The translations under genes and the position numbers were made by a program. A stretch of DNA of 25,703 nt from Perkinsus marinus ATCC 50983 (lineage: Eukaryota > Perkinsozoa > Perkinsida > Perkinsidae): positions 1,192,702-1,218,404 of the forward strand of contig NW_003214508.1 of NCBI RefSeq assembly GCF_000006405.1, written 5' to 3'. The notes beneath the pieces were generated by a model that did no database searches, was not told where the DNA came from, and worked only from the letters and a program-made list of their open reading frames with translations. Shown in pieces: positions 1 through 9,146 of the stretch (position 1 is the stretch's first letter; each line of letters opens with the position of its first letter).

Positions 1-1113
1 TAAAGAATACGCCACTTCAGAGCCCATAGGCGCTGATGATGCTGCCCTTCCCATGGCCTCAATACTCTGGATAACTCTGGGAAGCGTAGTATTCAGTTCT
101 GGGCAAGAGCACTTGATAGCCATCAGAAGAAGTACCCAAACCGTCGTTGCATCACTCAAGTCCCACAGAACGAAGCCCGTCAACGACTCCATCACGTTCC
201 CAGGGTTATCTCTGCCACATTTACAATAGGCTCGGTAGGCACCCGCATCAAGAGAAAATAACGGCTCGAATGTAGTGTTGCACCCTGAGCGTGAATTTGG
301 CACCTCTTCAGATGATGCACGTTCCCTCCACGCATCATAACAAGCCGTAAACTCTTGGTTACCCGGCTCAAAAACCAATTCGAAATCATATGCCATCATC
401 TCATGTTGAAACTGATAAGTCCCACGTACTTCCTGACCGGCGGGTCGTTCTGTTCCCAAATCCGCCCATTCCCTATAGGGGAAATACCGCAGAATTTTGG
501 CATCATCGGGCACTTGTTGATCGTGTAATTCATGAAATCCCCGTATCCAGTCCTTGAGAACACCGATGAATTCCCACCGCTCTACAATTGCATTGTTGAC
601 ATAATCTGTATGATCCAATAACGCCTTCAAACGGAGTCGCACAATGAGCCCAAGCTCAGCCACAGACTTCCCCAGCATCCGCACAACGAACTCTGTGAAT
701 ACCGTGAGCGCAGGGGTAGGACAATCGAGCTTTTCACCACCATCGGCAGTAGCTACCAAGCACTCATGCCTAACGATCTCAGGGAGGAGTGTACACTCCC
801 TCATAGTCGCCGAACCGAGATCCATCCGTGCATCTGGGCATCGTGGATATCGGGTATCGTTGATACGGTCAGTCATGGGAGGCTCATATTTCTGCTGAAC
901 CTCTCTCTTGAAGTCAACGATTGCTATGGCATGCATAATGTTGACAGGAGCCGTGAGGCAGCATAGGAATAACGAGGCGAGCCGCTGGACTTCGGTACCA
1001 CTATTACCCCGTGTATAGTTCCTGATAGACTTGATCGGGCGCAACCGATCTTCGATCTCCTTCTCGGTAAGAACCACAGTTTTTCTCTCGGTAGCAGAAT
1101 CGGGGGGAGTCAT
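1..1113 (-). CDS. Unrecognised protein, copy A, 3' end outside the window
   Basis: An open frame of 371 codons runs from the ATG at 1113 (ATGACTCCCCCCGAT on the minus strand) off the left edge of the window. It is the tandem paralogue of the protein at 3590-5173 and matches it almost throughout. Relative to that copy it lacks one 111-bp block (37 codons, removed around 385), so the frame stays open. I do not recognise the family: there is no signal peptide, membrane segment or clear catalytic motif. A Cys-rich patch (YCKCGRDNPGNV in the other copy) and a motif around CSCPELNTTLP are conserved between copies. The true C-terminus lies to the left of the window and would show what this gene looked like before duplication. 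Function unknown; that it is a real coding sequence is supported by two copies staying open despite an indel. Confidence 0.7.
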   Translation of the reverse strand, partial: MTPPDSATERKTVVLTEKEIEDRLRPIKSIRNYTRGNSGTEVQRLASLFLCCLTAPVNIMHAIAIVDFKREVQQKYEPPMTDRINDTRYPRCPDARMDLGSATMRECTLLPEIVRHECLVATADGGEKLDCPTPALTVFTEFVVRMLGKSVAELGLIVRLRLKALLDHTDYVNNAIVERWEFIGVLKDWIRGFHELHDQQVPDDAKILRYFPYREWADLGTERPAGQEVRGTYQFQHEMMAYDFELVFEPGNQEFTACYDAWRERASSEEVPNSRSGCNTTFEPLFSLDAGAYRAYCKCGRDNPGNVMESLTGFVLWDLSDATTVWVLLLMAIKCSCPELNTTLPRVIQSIEAMGRAASSAPMGSEVAYSL

Positions 1114-2110
1114 TTGTTAAAATATTCCTACGTACAAGGGAGCTCTTGCAGCTGGCAACTGCTACCAACCATCCCTTTGGAACATTCCCTTGTCGATGCT
1201 GATATATCCTAATGAGTTTTCTATTCCACTTGCACGCTGGGTTCAACATTGCAACAAAGAACAATCACGTCTGTCAAGAACCAGATCAGCACGACAATTA
1301 GCTATTCAGATACTACTAGATCAACTTGAACTTTGCATGAAAGTAGATTTCTCGTGTATCTCACGATCATCAGTTTCCGTCTCGTGACCTTCCCGACGGG
1401 AAGCATTATTGAAATGCTATGATCTGAACTATCAGCGGTACTTCAATTCGGTAAGTACACCTTACCCGAGCTGAGATTATTGCGTTATTTCCTACATCCA
1501 ACTGACACGCACTGTACTGAGCACCTACGGTCAGTAAATAGTTTCGATGTTGCCGATGTTATCATGATGAATATTATCCCCACCCCAAGTGTATGGTATA
1601 AGTGACTAACCTGATAGTATCTGCGACACCTTGCCGCAAAACATCATGGGCCTTCCCGACAAGCACAGCTAGTTCGCACATGATGATGTGATCTTACATC
1701 TCGGCGTACTGGCCCGGAGTCGAGTATCTGCACACCACAATGGACGCTCGTGCCAAACCCCCGGGAGGAGTTCACCGCTCCATATAGGAGACTTTTTGAA
1801 AGTCTCTGCCTGCCACTTCCCTGACCACATGTATACCTACACAGCTGCTTCCCGGGTTTGGGCCAGCCGACACTACTCAACAAATGTGGTCAAAAAATGA
1901 ACCAGCACGCATGCGCAACCGAGTTATTCATTTAGCTGAACCAAACCCACCACAATGCTATCAATCTGAAAGAAATCCCCAGACCCTCCAACACCCTAGA
2001 TAACCAAACATTGCTCTTATCTCTCGAAAGATAATGGTGTTGTCGATGTTGGTACTACCGTGGCGGCCGCGACCAAGTTCCTTCTAAACCTCCACCCTCC
2101 TCGCTGCTGG
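1114..2110. other. Duplicated spacer between U2AF-like 3' end and unknown gene, copy A
   Basis: About 1 kb without a convincing gene. It should hold the 3' end of the U2AF-like transcription unit and the promoter of the unknown gene, both read on the minus strand. Short open stretches exist (for example 1644-1883), but their frames are not kept between copies A and B because of 1-nt indels, so I do not call them. It contains a 15-nt inverted repeat at 1389-1403 that is conserved in copy B. Confidence 0.6.
1389..1403. repeat. Perfect 7+1+7 inverted repeat (copy A)
   Basis: CTTCCCGACGGGAAG: 7-bp arms around a single A, in the spacer 276-290 nt upstream of the unknown gene's ATG. The same palindrome is unchanged at 5465-5479 in copy B. 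It could be a dimeric protein-binding site, but conservation alone says little because the whole spacer is recently duplicated. Confidence 0.5.
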
Positions 2111-3589
2111 TTACCACCTCCCAAGACCGCCCGAGCCGCCTCCGCCCCAGCTCGGGCTGCCGGCCGCGCCTTGACCATCACTCTGACCTCCGAGATTCCG
2201 TGGGAACTGTAGCGGCATAATGTTGGCGTTATCCGGGTAACCTCCAGGGCCCCAGGACTGGTGTTGTTGCATCTGCTGAGCCCCACCCCAACCCTGGCCC
2301 GTCGTGGTCACTCCCCAACCCCCGATGGCTTGTTGAGGCATAGTGTTGGCGTTATCCGAGTAACCTTCACGGCCCCAGGACTGGTGTTGTTGCATCTGCT
2401 GAGCCCCACCCCAACCCTGGCCCGTCGTGGTCGTTCCCCAACCCCCGATGGCTTGTTGAAGCATAGTATTGGCGTTATCCGAGTAACCTTCAGGGCCCCA
2501 GGACTGGTGTTGTTGCATCTGCTGAGCCCCACCCCAACCCTGGCCCGTCGGGGTCATTCCCCAACCCCCGATGGCTTGTTGAGGCATGGCATTCCATTGT
2601 TGTTGCTGGCCAGTCGGAGCCGGGAAACCAGCGGGTGAGCCGCCCTCCACAAAGCCTTGGGGTCGGCTCACGATCAAACGCCGCCCAAGTACTTCCATCT
2701 AAATGAGAAAAATAACAAAGAATTTCCTCCAGGTCGCCCGCCCCCATGCTTACCCCGTTGAAGATGCTCAAGGCGGCTGTTGCTAGTCGGTCGTTTTGGA
2801 ACTCCACAAAGGCGAATCTGAGACCACCACAGCCTTCCACCATCAACCTTCGAGTAAGCACTACCTCCCATCGCCTCTGATTTCCGCTTGCAACACCGGT
2901 GGCCCCAAAGCTGGGTCGTAATCCGGGAGCACTTTACAGGCTGGCTCGAATAACTCATGAAGGACTTGCGGTGTCACCACGCCAATCTAACACAACAAGG
3001 GTAATCTTATCAATCCATCACTTTGGAAGCGGCAACTGCCTTACCGCGAGATTCCCAACGTAGAGCTCGCGCTGCTTCCGGTTCTGCGAAGGTTTCGTCG
3101 GCATCGCCTTGACTGAAGGGTAACACATGGCATCGCTCATGGCAGTAGAAATCCTTACTAGGTAGGAAACCCTGGTTACGCAGAACGCTGACGTCCATCG
3201 GAGGCGGGGCAGGGCCCGGTAGTACTAGCCCCGCGGGCCGACTGATTTCTATTGGTCGTCCTAGTACCACACCACTGGCGTACACTCTCTCCAAGGTCAT
3301 CCTCTACTACCAAGGAACTCGGCCTTATCCAGTTCCAAACATGTGACGGCGATTTCCTCTGAGGCGAACTCCACAAAGGCGGACATGCCCTCCGCTGACA
3401 TCCTCACTTCTCTCACCGCACCAGTCGGCAACAGAGCAGCGTACCTGAGGGGAATTAAACTCGAATAAGTCACTGGCGGATTCGAGCTCACTTCTGTTGA
3501 TATTCTGGTAGAGCCGATAAGGCATTGTTGAAGAATGTCCGTATGTTGGCCTGGTTCGCCTGTCCTAAAGCTAGGTTACCCACATACAA
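2111..3589 (-). CDS. U2AF large-subunit-like gene, copy A, lacking the RS-domain exons
   Basis: Seven exons can be read: 3589-3492, 3444-3311, 3260-3180, 3112-3045, 2986-2865, 2847-2754 and 2698-2111. They encode RRM1 (starting LYVGNLALGQ), a proline-rich linker, RRM2 (RELYVGNLAIGVV ... RFAFVEF as RNP1) and a Q/G/W-rich tail. The family (U2AF65-type splicing factors) binds the polypyrimidine tract at 3' splice sites. The first three exons of the complete copy B, which carry the start codon and RS domain, are absent here. The first exon is preceded by a good acceptor whose intron begins in the upstream unknown gene (donor at 3643), in matching phase, so this piece is best read as the 3' part of a fusion gene spanning 5173-2111 (about 904 aa). 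The tail holds three 41-aa repeats against one in copy B, and a 4-bp insertion shifts its last residues. If the fusion is not expressed, this is an unstarted pseudogene. Confidence 0.7.
2225..2593 (-). repeat. 123-bp minisatellite, three units, encoding 41-aa Q/G/W repeats
   Basis: Units start at 2225, 2348 and 2471 (exact 123-bp spacing). Each encodes one 41-residue block containing QQAIGGWG, GQGWGGAQQMQQHQSWG and DNAN motifs in the C-terminal tail of the U2AF-like protein. Because 123 is a multiple of three, unit gain or loss keeps frame. The matching tail in copy B has a single unit. Confidence 0.92.
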
Positions 3590-3643
3590 CTAAGATAGAG
3601 AGGCAGCGTAGAAAAATGAACGCGCATGAACTGGATTGCTTAC
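3590..3643 (-). other. Predicted 54-nt intron joining the unknown gene to RRM exons
   Basis: On the minus strand the donor is AGC|GTAAGC (3643 downward) and the acceptor is a pyrimidine-rich run ending TCTATCTTAG|TTG (3590). The upstream exon ends in phase 0 and the downstream RRM1 exon also begins in phase 0 in copy B. The duplication junction falls inside or at the edge of this intron: the TTAG end and a few bases belong to the U2AF-like intron, while the donor side belongs to the unknown gene. Confidence 0.6.
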
Positions 3644-5173
3644 GCTGCGTGATGTTCCCATCTTAGCTGTGATCCATGTTTGTTTCATCTTCTTTAGCTT
3701 CACATTCTTATTTCGACGCTGTTTGTCGGCCTTCTTAGTACTATTCGACTTCTTTCGTACGAGCCCACCCAATCTACTGGGGGTGGATCGCATGGTGTAG
3801 CTGTAATCCTCGTTTTTCATAGGTAGACTCCGCATCATCAGCTTGAGCCATGGAGAATATTCCGAGCGCAGTGCCCCCTTACCAACCAAGAATGCCAAAT
3901 TTTCCACAAAACCCCTCCAATACATATCACGACCTGAAGATGGCTCCCGTAAAGAATACGCCACTTCAGAGCCCATAGGCGCTGATGATGCTGCCCTTCC
4001 CATGGCCTCAATACTCTGGATAACTCTGGGAAGCGTAGTATTCAGTTCTGGGCAAGAGCACTTGATAGCCATCAGAAGAAGTATCCAAACCGTCGTTGCA
4101 TCATTCAAGTCCCACAGAACGAAGCCCGTCAACGACTCCATCACGTTCCCAGGGTTATCTCTGCCACATTTACAATAGGATCGGTAGGCACCCGCATCAA
4201 TAGAAAATAACGGCTCGAATATAGTGTTGCACCCTGACCGTGCATTTAGCACTTCCTCAGATGATGCACGCTCCCTCCACGCATCATAACAAGCCATAAT
4301 CTCCTGGTTACCCGGCTCAAAAACCAACTCAAATATCCTCGTCCAAACTTTGTTCTGAATCGCATGGTAAGTTAATGCCTTACTCCGACCTTGAACGATG
4401 ATGTGACTCAGCAAATAGTCCGGAATGTATTGCAGCCGCCCCAAGTCATATGCCATCATCTCATGTTGAAACTGATAAGTCCCACGTAATTCCTGACCGG
4501 CGGGTCGTTTTGTTCCCAAATCCGCCCATTCCCTGTAGGGGAAATACTGCAGGATTTTGGCATCATCGGGCACTTGTTGATCGTGTAAATTAGGAAATCC
4601 CCGTATCCAGTCCTTGAGAACACCGATGAATTCCCACCTCTCTACAATTGCATTGTTGCCATAATCTGTATGATCCAATAACGCCTTCAAACGGAGTCGC
4701 ACAATGAGCCCAAGCTCAGCCAGAGACTTCCCAAGCATCCGCACAGCGAACTCTGTGAATACCGTAATCGCAGGAGTAGGACAATCGAGCTTTTCACCAC
4801 CATCGGCAGTAGCTACCACGCACTCATGCCTAACGATCTCAGGGAGGAGTGTACACTCCCTCATAGTCGCCGAACTGAGATCCATCCGTGCATCTGGGCA
4901 TCGTGGATATCGGGTATCGTTGATACGGTCCGTCATGGGAGGCTCATATCTCTGCTGAACCTCTCTCTTGAAGTCCACGATTGCAATGGCATGCATAATG
5001 TTGACAGGAGCCATGAGGCAGCATAGGAATAACGAGTCGAGCCGCTGGACTTCGGTACCACTATTACCCCGTGTATAGTTCCTGATAGACTTGATCGGGC
5101 GCAACCGATCTTCGATCTCCTTCTCGGTAAGACCCTCAGCTTTTCTCTCGGTAGCAGAATCGGGGGGGGTCAT
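3590..5173 (-). CDS. Unrecognised 527-codon ORF, copy B; probable 5' part of a fusion gene
   Basis: A single open frame runs from the ATG at 5173 to a TAG at 3590-3592. I do not recognise the protein: no known domain, signal peptide or membrane helix stands out. The C-terminal region is strongly basic (KKADKQRRNKNVKLKKMKQ), like a nuclear-localisation or RNA-binding tail. The last 17 codons after GTSRS (from 3643) are probably intron: a GTAAGC donor lies there and the stop codon overlaps the TTAG acceptor of the next RRM exon. If spliced, residues 1-510 are joined in frame to RRM1-RRM2-tail (3589-2111). Copy A of this gene reads through the same region with a 37-codon internal deletion. The original 3' exons are expected to survive left of the window, beside copy A. 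Confidence 0.72.
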   Translation of the reverse strand: MTPPDSATERKAEGLTEKEIEDRLRPIKSIRNYTRGNSGTEVQRLDSLFLCCLMAPVNIMHAIAIVDFKREVQQRYEPPMTDRINDTRYPRCPDARMDLSSATMRECTLLPEIVRHECVVATADGGEKLDCPTPAITVFTEFAVRMLGKSLAELGLIVRLRLKALLDHTDYGNNAIVERWEFIGVLKDWIRGFPNLHDQQVPDDAKILQYFPYREWADLGTKRPAGQELRGTYQFQHEMMAYDLGRLQYIPDYLLSHIIVQGRSKALTYHAIQNKVWTRIFELVFEPGNQEIMACYDAWRERASSEEVLNARSGCNTIFEPLFSIDAGAYRSYCKCGRDNPGNVMESLTGFVLWDLNDATTVWILLLMAIKCSCPELNTTLPRVIQSIEAMGRAASSAPMGSEVAYSLREPSSGRDMYWRGFVENLAFLVGKGALRSEYSPWLKLMMRSLPMKNEDYSYTMRSTPSRLGGLVRKKSNSTKKADKQRRNKNVKLKKMKQTWITAKMGTSRSVSNPVHARSFFYAASLS

Positions 5174-6185
5174 TTGTTAAAATATTCCTACGTACAAGGG
5201 AGCTCTTGTAGCTGGCAACTGCTATCAACCATCCCACTAGAACATTCCCTTATCGATGCTGATATATCCTAATGAGATTTCTGTTCCACTTGCACGCTGG
5301 GTTCAACATTTCAACAAATAACAATCACGTCTGTCAAGAACCAGATCAGCACCACAATTACTAATTGTCAATTAGCTAATCAGATACTATTAGATCAACT
5401 TGAACTTTGCATGAAAGTGGGTTTTTCTCGTGTATCTCACGATCATCGGTTTCCGTCTCGTGACCTTCCCGACGGGAAGCATTATTGAAATGCTATAACC
5501 TGAACTATCAACGGTACTCCAATTCGGTAAGTACACCTTACCCGAACTGAGATTATTGCGTTACTTCCTACATCCAACTGACACACACTGTACTAAGCAC
5601 CTACGGTCAGTAAATAGTTTCGATGCTGCCGATGTTATCATGATGAATACTATCCCCACTCCAAGTGTATGGTATAAGTGACTAACCTGATAGTATCTGC
5701 GACACCTTGCCGCAAAAAGATGTACATCATGAGCCTTGCCGACAAGCACAGCTAGTTCGCACATGTTGATGTAATCTTACATCTCGGCGTACTGGCCCGG
5801 AGTCGAGTATCTGCACACCACAATGGACGCTCTTGCCATTCCCCCGGGAGAAGCTCACCGATCCCTATAGGAGACTTTTTGAAGTCTCTGCCTGCCACTT
5901 TCCTGACCACATGTATACCTACACAGCTGCTTCCCGGATTTGGGCCAGCCGACACTACTCAACAAATGTGGTCAAAAAATGAACCAGCACGCATTCGCAA
6001 CCGAGTTATCCATTTAGCTGAACCAAACCCACCACAATCCTATCAATCTGAAACAAATCCCCAGACCCTCCAACACCCTAGACAACCAAACATTGCTCTT
6101 ATCTCTCGAAAGATAATGGTGTTGTCGGTGTTGATACTACCGTGGCGGCCACGACCCAAGGTCCTTCTAAACGTCCTTGTCGAGG
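5174..6185. other. Duplicated spacer, copy B
   Basis: About 1 kb matching 1114-2110 with small indels (for example extra bases near 5345 and 5717). No supported gene. Minus-strand open stretches at 5561-5764 and 5752-5955 are not kept in frame in copy A. It should carry the 3' UTR of the U2AF-like gene and the promoter of the unknown gene. The 15-nt inverted repeat recurs at 5465-5479. Confidence 0.6.
5465..5479. repeat. Perfect 7+1+7 inverted repeat (copy B)
   Basis: Same palindrome CTTCCCGACGGGAAG as at 1389-1403, in the equivalent place 292-306 nt upstream of the ATG at 5173. Confidence 0.5.
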
Positions 6186-8213
6186 TCACCACCCTCCTCG
6201 CTGCTGGCTACCACCCCCCAAGAGCGCCTGAGCCGCCTCCGCCCCAGCTCGGGCTGCCGCGTCTTGACCATCACTCTGGCCTCCGAAATTCCGTGGGTTC
6301 TGTAGCGGCATAGTGTTGGCGTTATCCAAGTGACCTCCAGGGCCCCAGGACTGATGTTGTTGCATCTGCTGAGCCCCACCCCAACCCTGACCCGTCGTGG
6401 TCATTCCCCAACCCCCGATGGCTTGTTGAGGCATGGCATTCCATTGTTGTTGCTGGCCAGTCGGAGCCGGCAAACCAGCGGGTGAGCCGCCCTCCACAAA
6501 GCCTTGGGGTCGGCTCACGATCAAACGCCGCCCAAGTACTTCCATCTAAGCGAGGAAAACAACAAAGAATCTCCTCCAGCTCGCCTCCCCCATGCTTACC
6601 CCGTTGAAAATGCTCAAGGCGGCTGTTGCTAGTCGGTCGTTTTGGAACTCCACAAAGGCGAATCTGAGACCACCACAGCCTTCCACCATCAACCTTCGAG
6701 TAAGCACTACCTCCCATCGCCTCTGATTTCCGCTTGCAACACCGGTGGCCCCAAAGCTGGGTCGTAATCCGGGAGCACTTTACAGGCTGGCTCGAATAAC
6801 TCGTGAAGGACTTGCGGTGTCACCACGCCAATCTAACACAAGGGTAATCTTATCAGTCCATCACTCTGGAAGCAGCAACTGCCTTACCGCGAGATTCCCA
6901 ACGTAGAGCTCGCGCTGCTTCCGGTTCTGCGAAGGGTTTGTCGGCATCGCCTTAGCTGAAGGGTAACACATGGCATCGCTCATGGGAGTAGAAGTCCTTA
7001 CTAGGTAGGAAACCCTGGTTACGCAGAACGCTGACGTCCATCGGGGGCGGGGCAGGGCCCGGTAATATTAGCCCCGTGGGCCGACCGATCTTCATTGGTC
7101 GTCCTATTACCACACCATTGACGTGCACTCTCTCCAAGGTCATCCTCTACTACCAAGAAACTCGGCCTTATCCAGTTCCAAACATGTGACGGCGATTTCC
7201 TCTGAGGCGAACTCCACGAAGGCGTACATGCCCTCCGCTGACATCCTCACTTCTCTCACCGCACCAGTCGGCAATAGAGCAGCGTACCTGAGAGAAATTA
7301 AACTCAAATAAGTCACTGGCCGACTTAAGCTCACTTCTGCTGGTATTCTGGTAGAGCCGATAAGGCGTTGTTGAAGAATGCCCGTATGTTGGCCTGGTTC
7401 GCCTGTCCTTGAGCTAGGTTACCCACATACAACTAAGATCAAGAGACAGTGGGGGAAAATATGCACATGATCAACTACGTGTGTTGGAGACAATATGAAG
7501 ATTTCGAGGAAATTTTGGAGAAATTCCTATTAATTTCTGAAACATTTCTACCCGGATCCGCATATAGATTCCTCGAATTCGTCAGCAAACTCCCGGCTGA
7601 GGAAAGCGAGCATATATCCCAACAATGACATCGCAAGGCAGGCAAACAGACTCACAGTTTACCTCCTTCGCCTTCTTATTAGCCCCCGCGCCACCAGGCT
7701 GCATTGCTTGCTGCAAGAGGAGCTGTTGGGGGTCTATGGAACCATCCGGAGGGGCCGAGCCTGACCGATATATAACCCGTCTCCTGCAGCGGTTCCCTGG
7801 CAGTACTAAAGTTGCTGTGTTTAGCTCCGGGCTGTTCCGTCTCATCATCCCAGCCGCTTTTCCTCGCGTGCCTCCGTCTCGATCGGGACCGTGATCTCGA
7901 ACTTCGCGAGCTCTCAGAGCCCGAGGACGATCCAGACCTTGCGCGGCGACGTCGGGTGCCGCGGTCTCTGGATCTGATCTCGTCAAGGTTTGGTATGACA
8001 TGACCAGCACCCGCCTCACCTTGAACGCCTCCGACTCTCCCGGGCAGAACCCCGACTCCTCCCACGTGAGTTGCTGCGATGCCTACCGCGGTCTCTACCA
8101 CCAGAGCTGCTTTCTCGACGTTGCCCATTGTAATCAGCTGGAGGAGGACCGGGCTGAGGCGCCGTCTCGGTGCTTGATGCAGGGTCATCCCAGCCAGGAA
8201 GTGGCGGTGACAT
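6186..8213 (-). CDS. U2AF large-subunit-like splicing factor (complete copy B)
   Basis: Ten exons are read: 8213-8020, 7973-7807, 7760-7663, 7432-7335, 7287-7154, 7103-7023, 6955-6888, 6832-6711, 6693-6600 and 6545-6186. They give 471 aa, close to the usual length of U2AF65. Order: an N-terminal RS domain (about residues 30-110, with RSSRSRSRSRRRHARKSGWDD), a linker, RRM1 (from about 154, LYVGNLAQGQ then FVEF), a proline-rich linker, RRM2 (about 272-358, RELYVGNLA, GCGGLRFAFVEF) and a Q/G/W-rich tail with one 41-aa repeat. U2AF65 binds the polypyrimidine tract and recruits U2 snRNP in the nucleus. A canonical third U2AF-homology motif is not seen; the second RRM partly resembles one. All exon phases agree. 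The 230-nt third intron is where the duplication breakpoint falls. The boundary between exons 8 and 9 is odd: a 17-nt GT-AG gap (6694-6710) or a 47-nt one, both in frame. The ATG at 8213 is chosen because it opens directly into the RS exon. Confidence 0.82.
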
Positions 8214-8320
8214 TATAAGCGACAGTCACGAAAAGATCTAAAATCAGACCCCTCGAGCCTTGCCAACTCAAGTGCCCTCAGCCCCCAGGGGCCAGCCGAC
8301 GATGCCGCAACAGAACATTA
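8214..8320 (-). promoter_or_regulatory. 107-nt gap between U2A' stop and U2AF-like start
   Basis: Only 107 nt separate the TAA of the U2A' gene from the ATG of the next gene on the same strand. It must contain the U2A' 3' end and the 5' leader of the U2AF-like gene. No TATA-like or AATAAA element is obvious. The tightness suggests shared transcription or overlapping UTRs. Confidence 0.45.
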
Positions 8321-9110
8321 TTAAACGTCTTTACCGGCCGTCGAAGTGGAGGAGGAGGGAGCAAGCCGTGCCTCGATCTCGGGAGGGATCTCTCCTGAGC
8401 AAACCCACGATACGATAGACGTACCCAAGAAGCCATGCACAACCTGTCCTTAGGGCTTTCTCCAACTGAGTGACCTCTTCCATCGACGACGCCGCCTCAA
8501 TAGCCTCTTTAATGTGAGATAGGAGTAACCCCTTATCAGCAGCAGCCGTACCTTAGCGTACCAGCACTAGGCTGCTGGACTACCCTTCTACCCCCTACTA
8601 CCATTCGGGATATTCTCCTTGCCGTTTGCCTCCGCCTTGCCCTCCTCATCTTGGGTAAGCTTAGGGGCGATTTTAAGAAGGAATTTCTCCCCCTCTGGGC
8701 CACCGAACAGTTTCGCTGCCGCCTCGCGCTCCTACCCCCATCACTGCGGACCACCCGAGACCGGCCTCATTACCTTATCCTTCACCCTAGAGAAATCTAT
8801 GAACCGTACGGTCTTAGGCAGTATGTGTATGAGGAAAAGTCGGTAATGCTGTGCATTGCAAACTTCGTTGTCCAACACAGTGAGGCGCTCCAAATGCCGT
8901 ACTAAAGCCAGGACTCAAACGACAGCAGTGACGAGGCGACTTACACTGGGCCAAGGGGTAGAGGTCCCGCAGCTTTTCTATGCGGTTGTTCGTGAGGACC
9001 ACACTGGTCAGATTAGGCATGTTTTCAAAGCACGTGGAGCCTATGCGGGTGATGCGGTTGTTGGCCAGCATCTAAGCACATGTGGCTTCGCACACAGCAG
9101 GAGACCCTAT

Positions 9111-9146
<36 letters not shown>

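Larger units (their letters stand above)
1..3596. repeat. Tandem duplication, copy A (left edge outside window)
   Basis: Position 1 aligns with about 3950 and the match continues to about 3596, which aligns with 7439. The order in both copies is unknown gene, spacer, U2AF-like exons, all on the minus strand. The copies look roughly 95-98% alike by eye, with a few indels: an in-frame 111-bp loss at about 385, two extra 123-bp minisatellite units at 2225-2593, and a 4-bp gain near 2160. High similarity in the non-coding spacer as well implies a recent event or gene conversion. Confidence 0.93.
3950..7439. repeat. Tandem duplication, copy B
   Basis: Homologous to 1-3596. The right limit is at about 7439: leftward of it the copies agree (CTAAGAT), and rightward copy B continues into the native U2AF-like intron while copy A continues into the unknown gene. 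Weak similarity may extend another 30-40 nt, so the exact breakpoint is uncertain. The left limit of the unit must be at about 3597-3640, since copy B abuts copy A there, giving a unit near 3.8 kb. Confidence 0.9.

Noticed and set aside
1644-1883. 79-codon minus-strand frame in the duplicated spacer
   Set aside because: The equivalent frame is disrupted by a 1-nt indel in copy B, so there is no sign of coding constraint.
2225-2593. Regular repeats that might be taken for a CRISPR array
   Set aside because: Units are contiguous, 123 bp, coding and without spacers.
2261-2638. Plus-strand ORF with repeated Leu/Pro/Arg blocks
   Set aside because: Antisense shadow of the 123-bp coding minisatellite.
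3590-3643. Reading the last 17 codons of the 527-codon ORF as its true C-terminus
   Set aside because: Less likely than an intron: the stretch starts with GTAAGC, ends TTAG at a known acceptor, and its stop comes from the other gene's sequence.
8536-8754. Arg-rich minus-strand ORF
   Set aside because: Out-of-frame shadow of U2A' exons 5 and 6.
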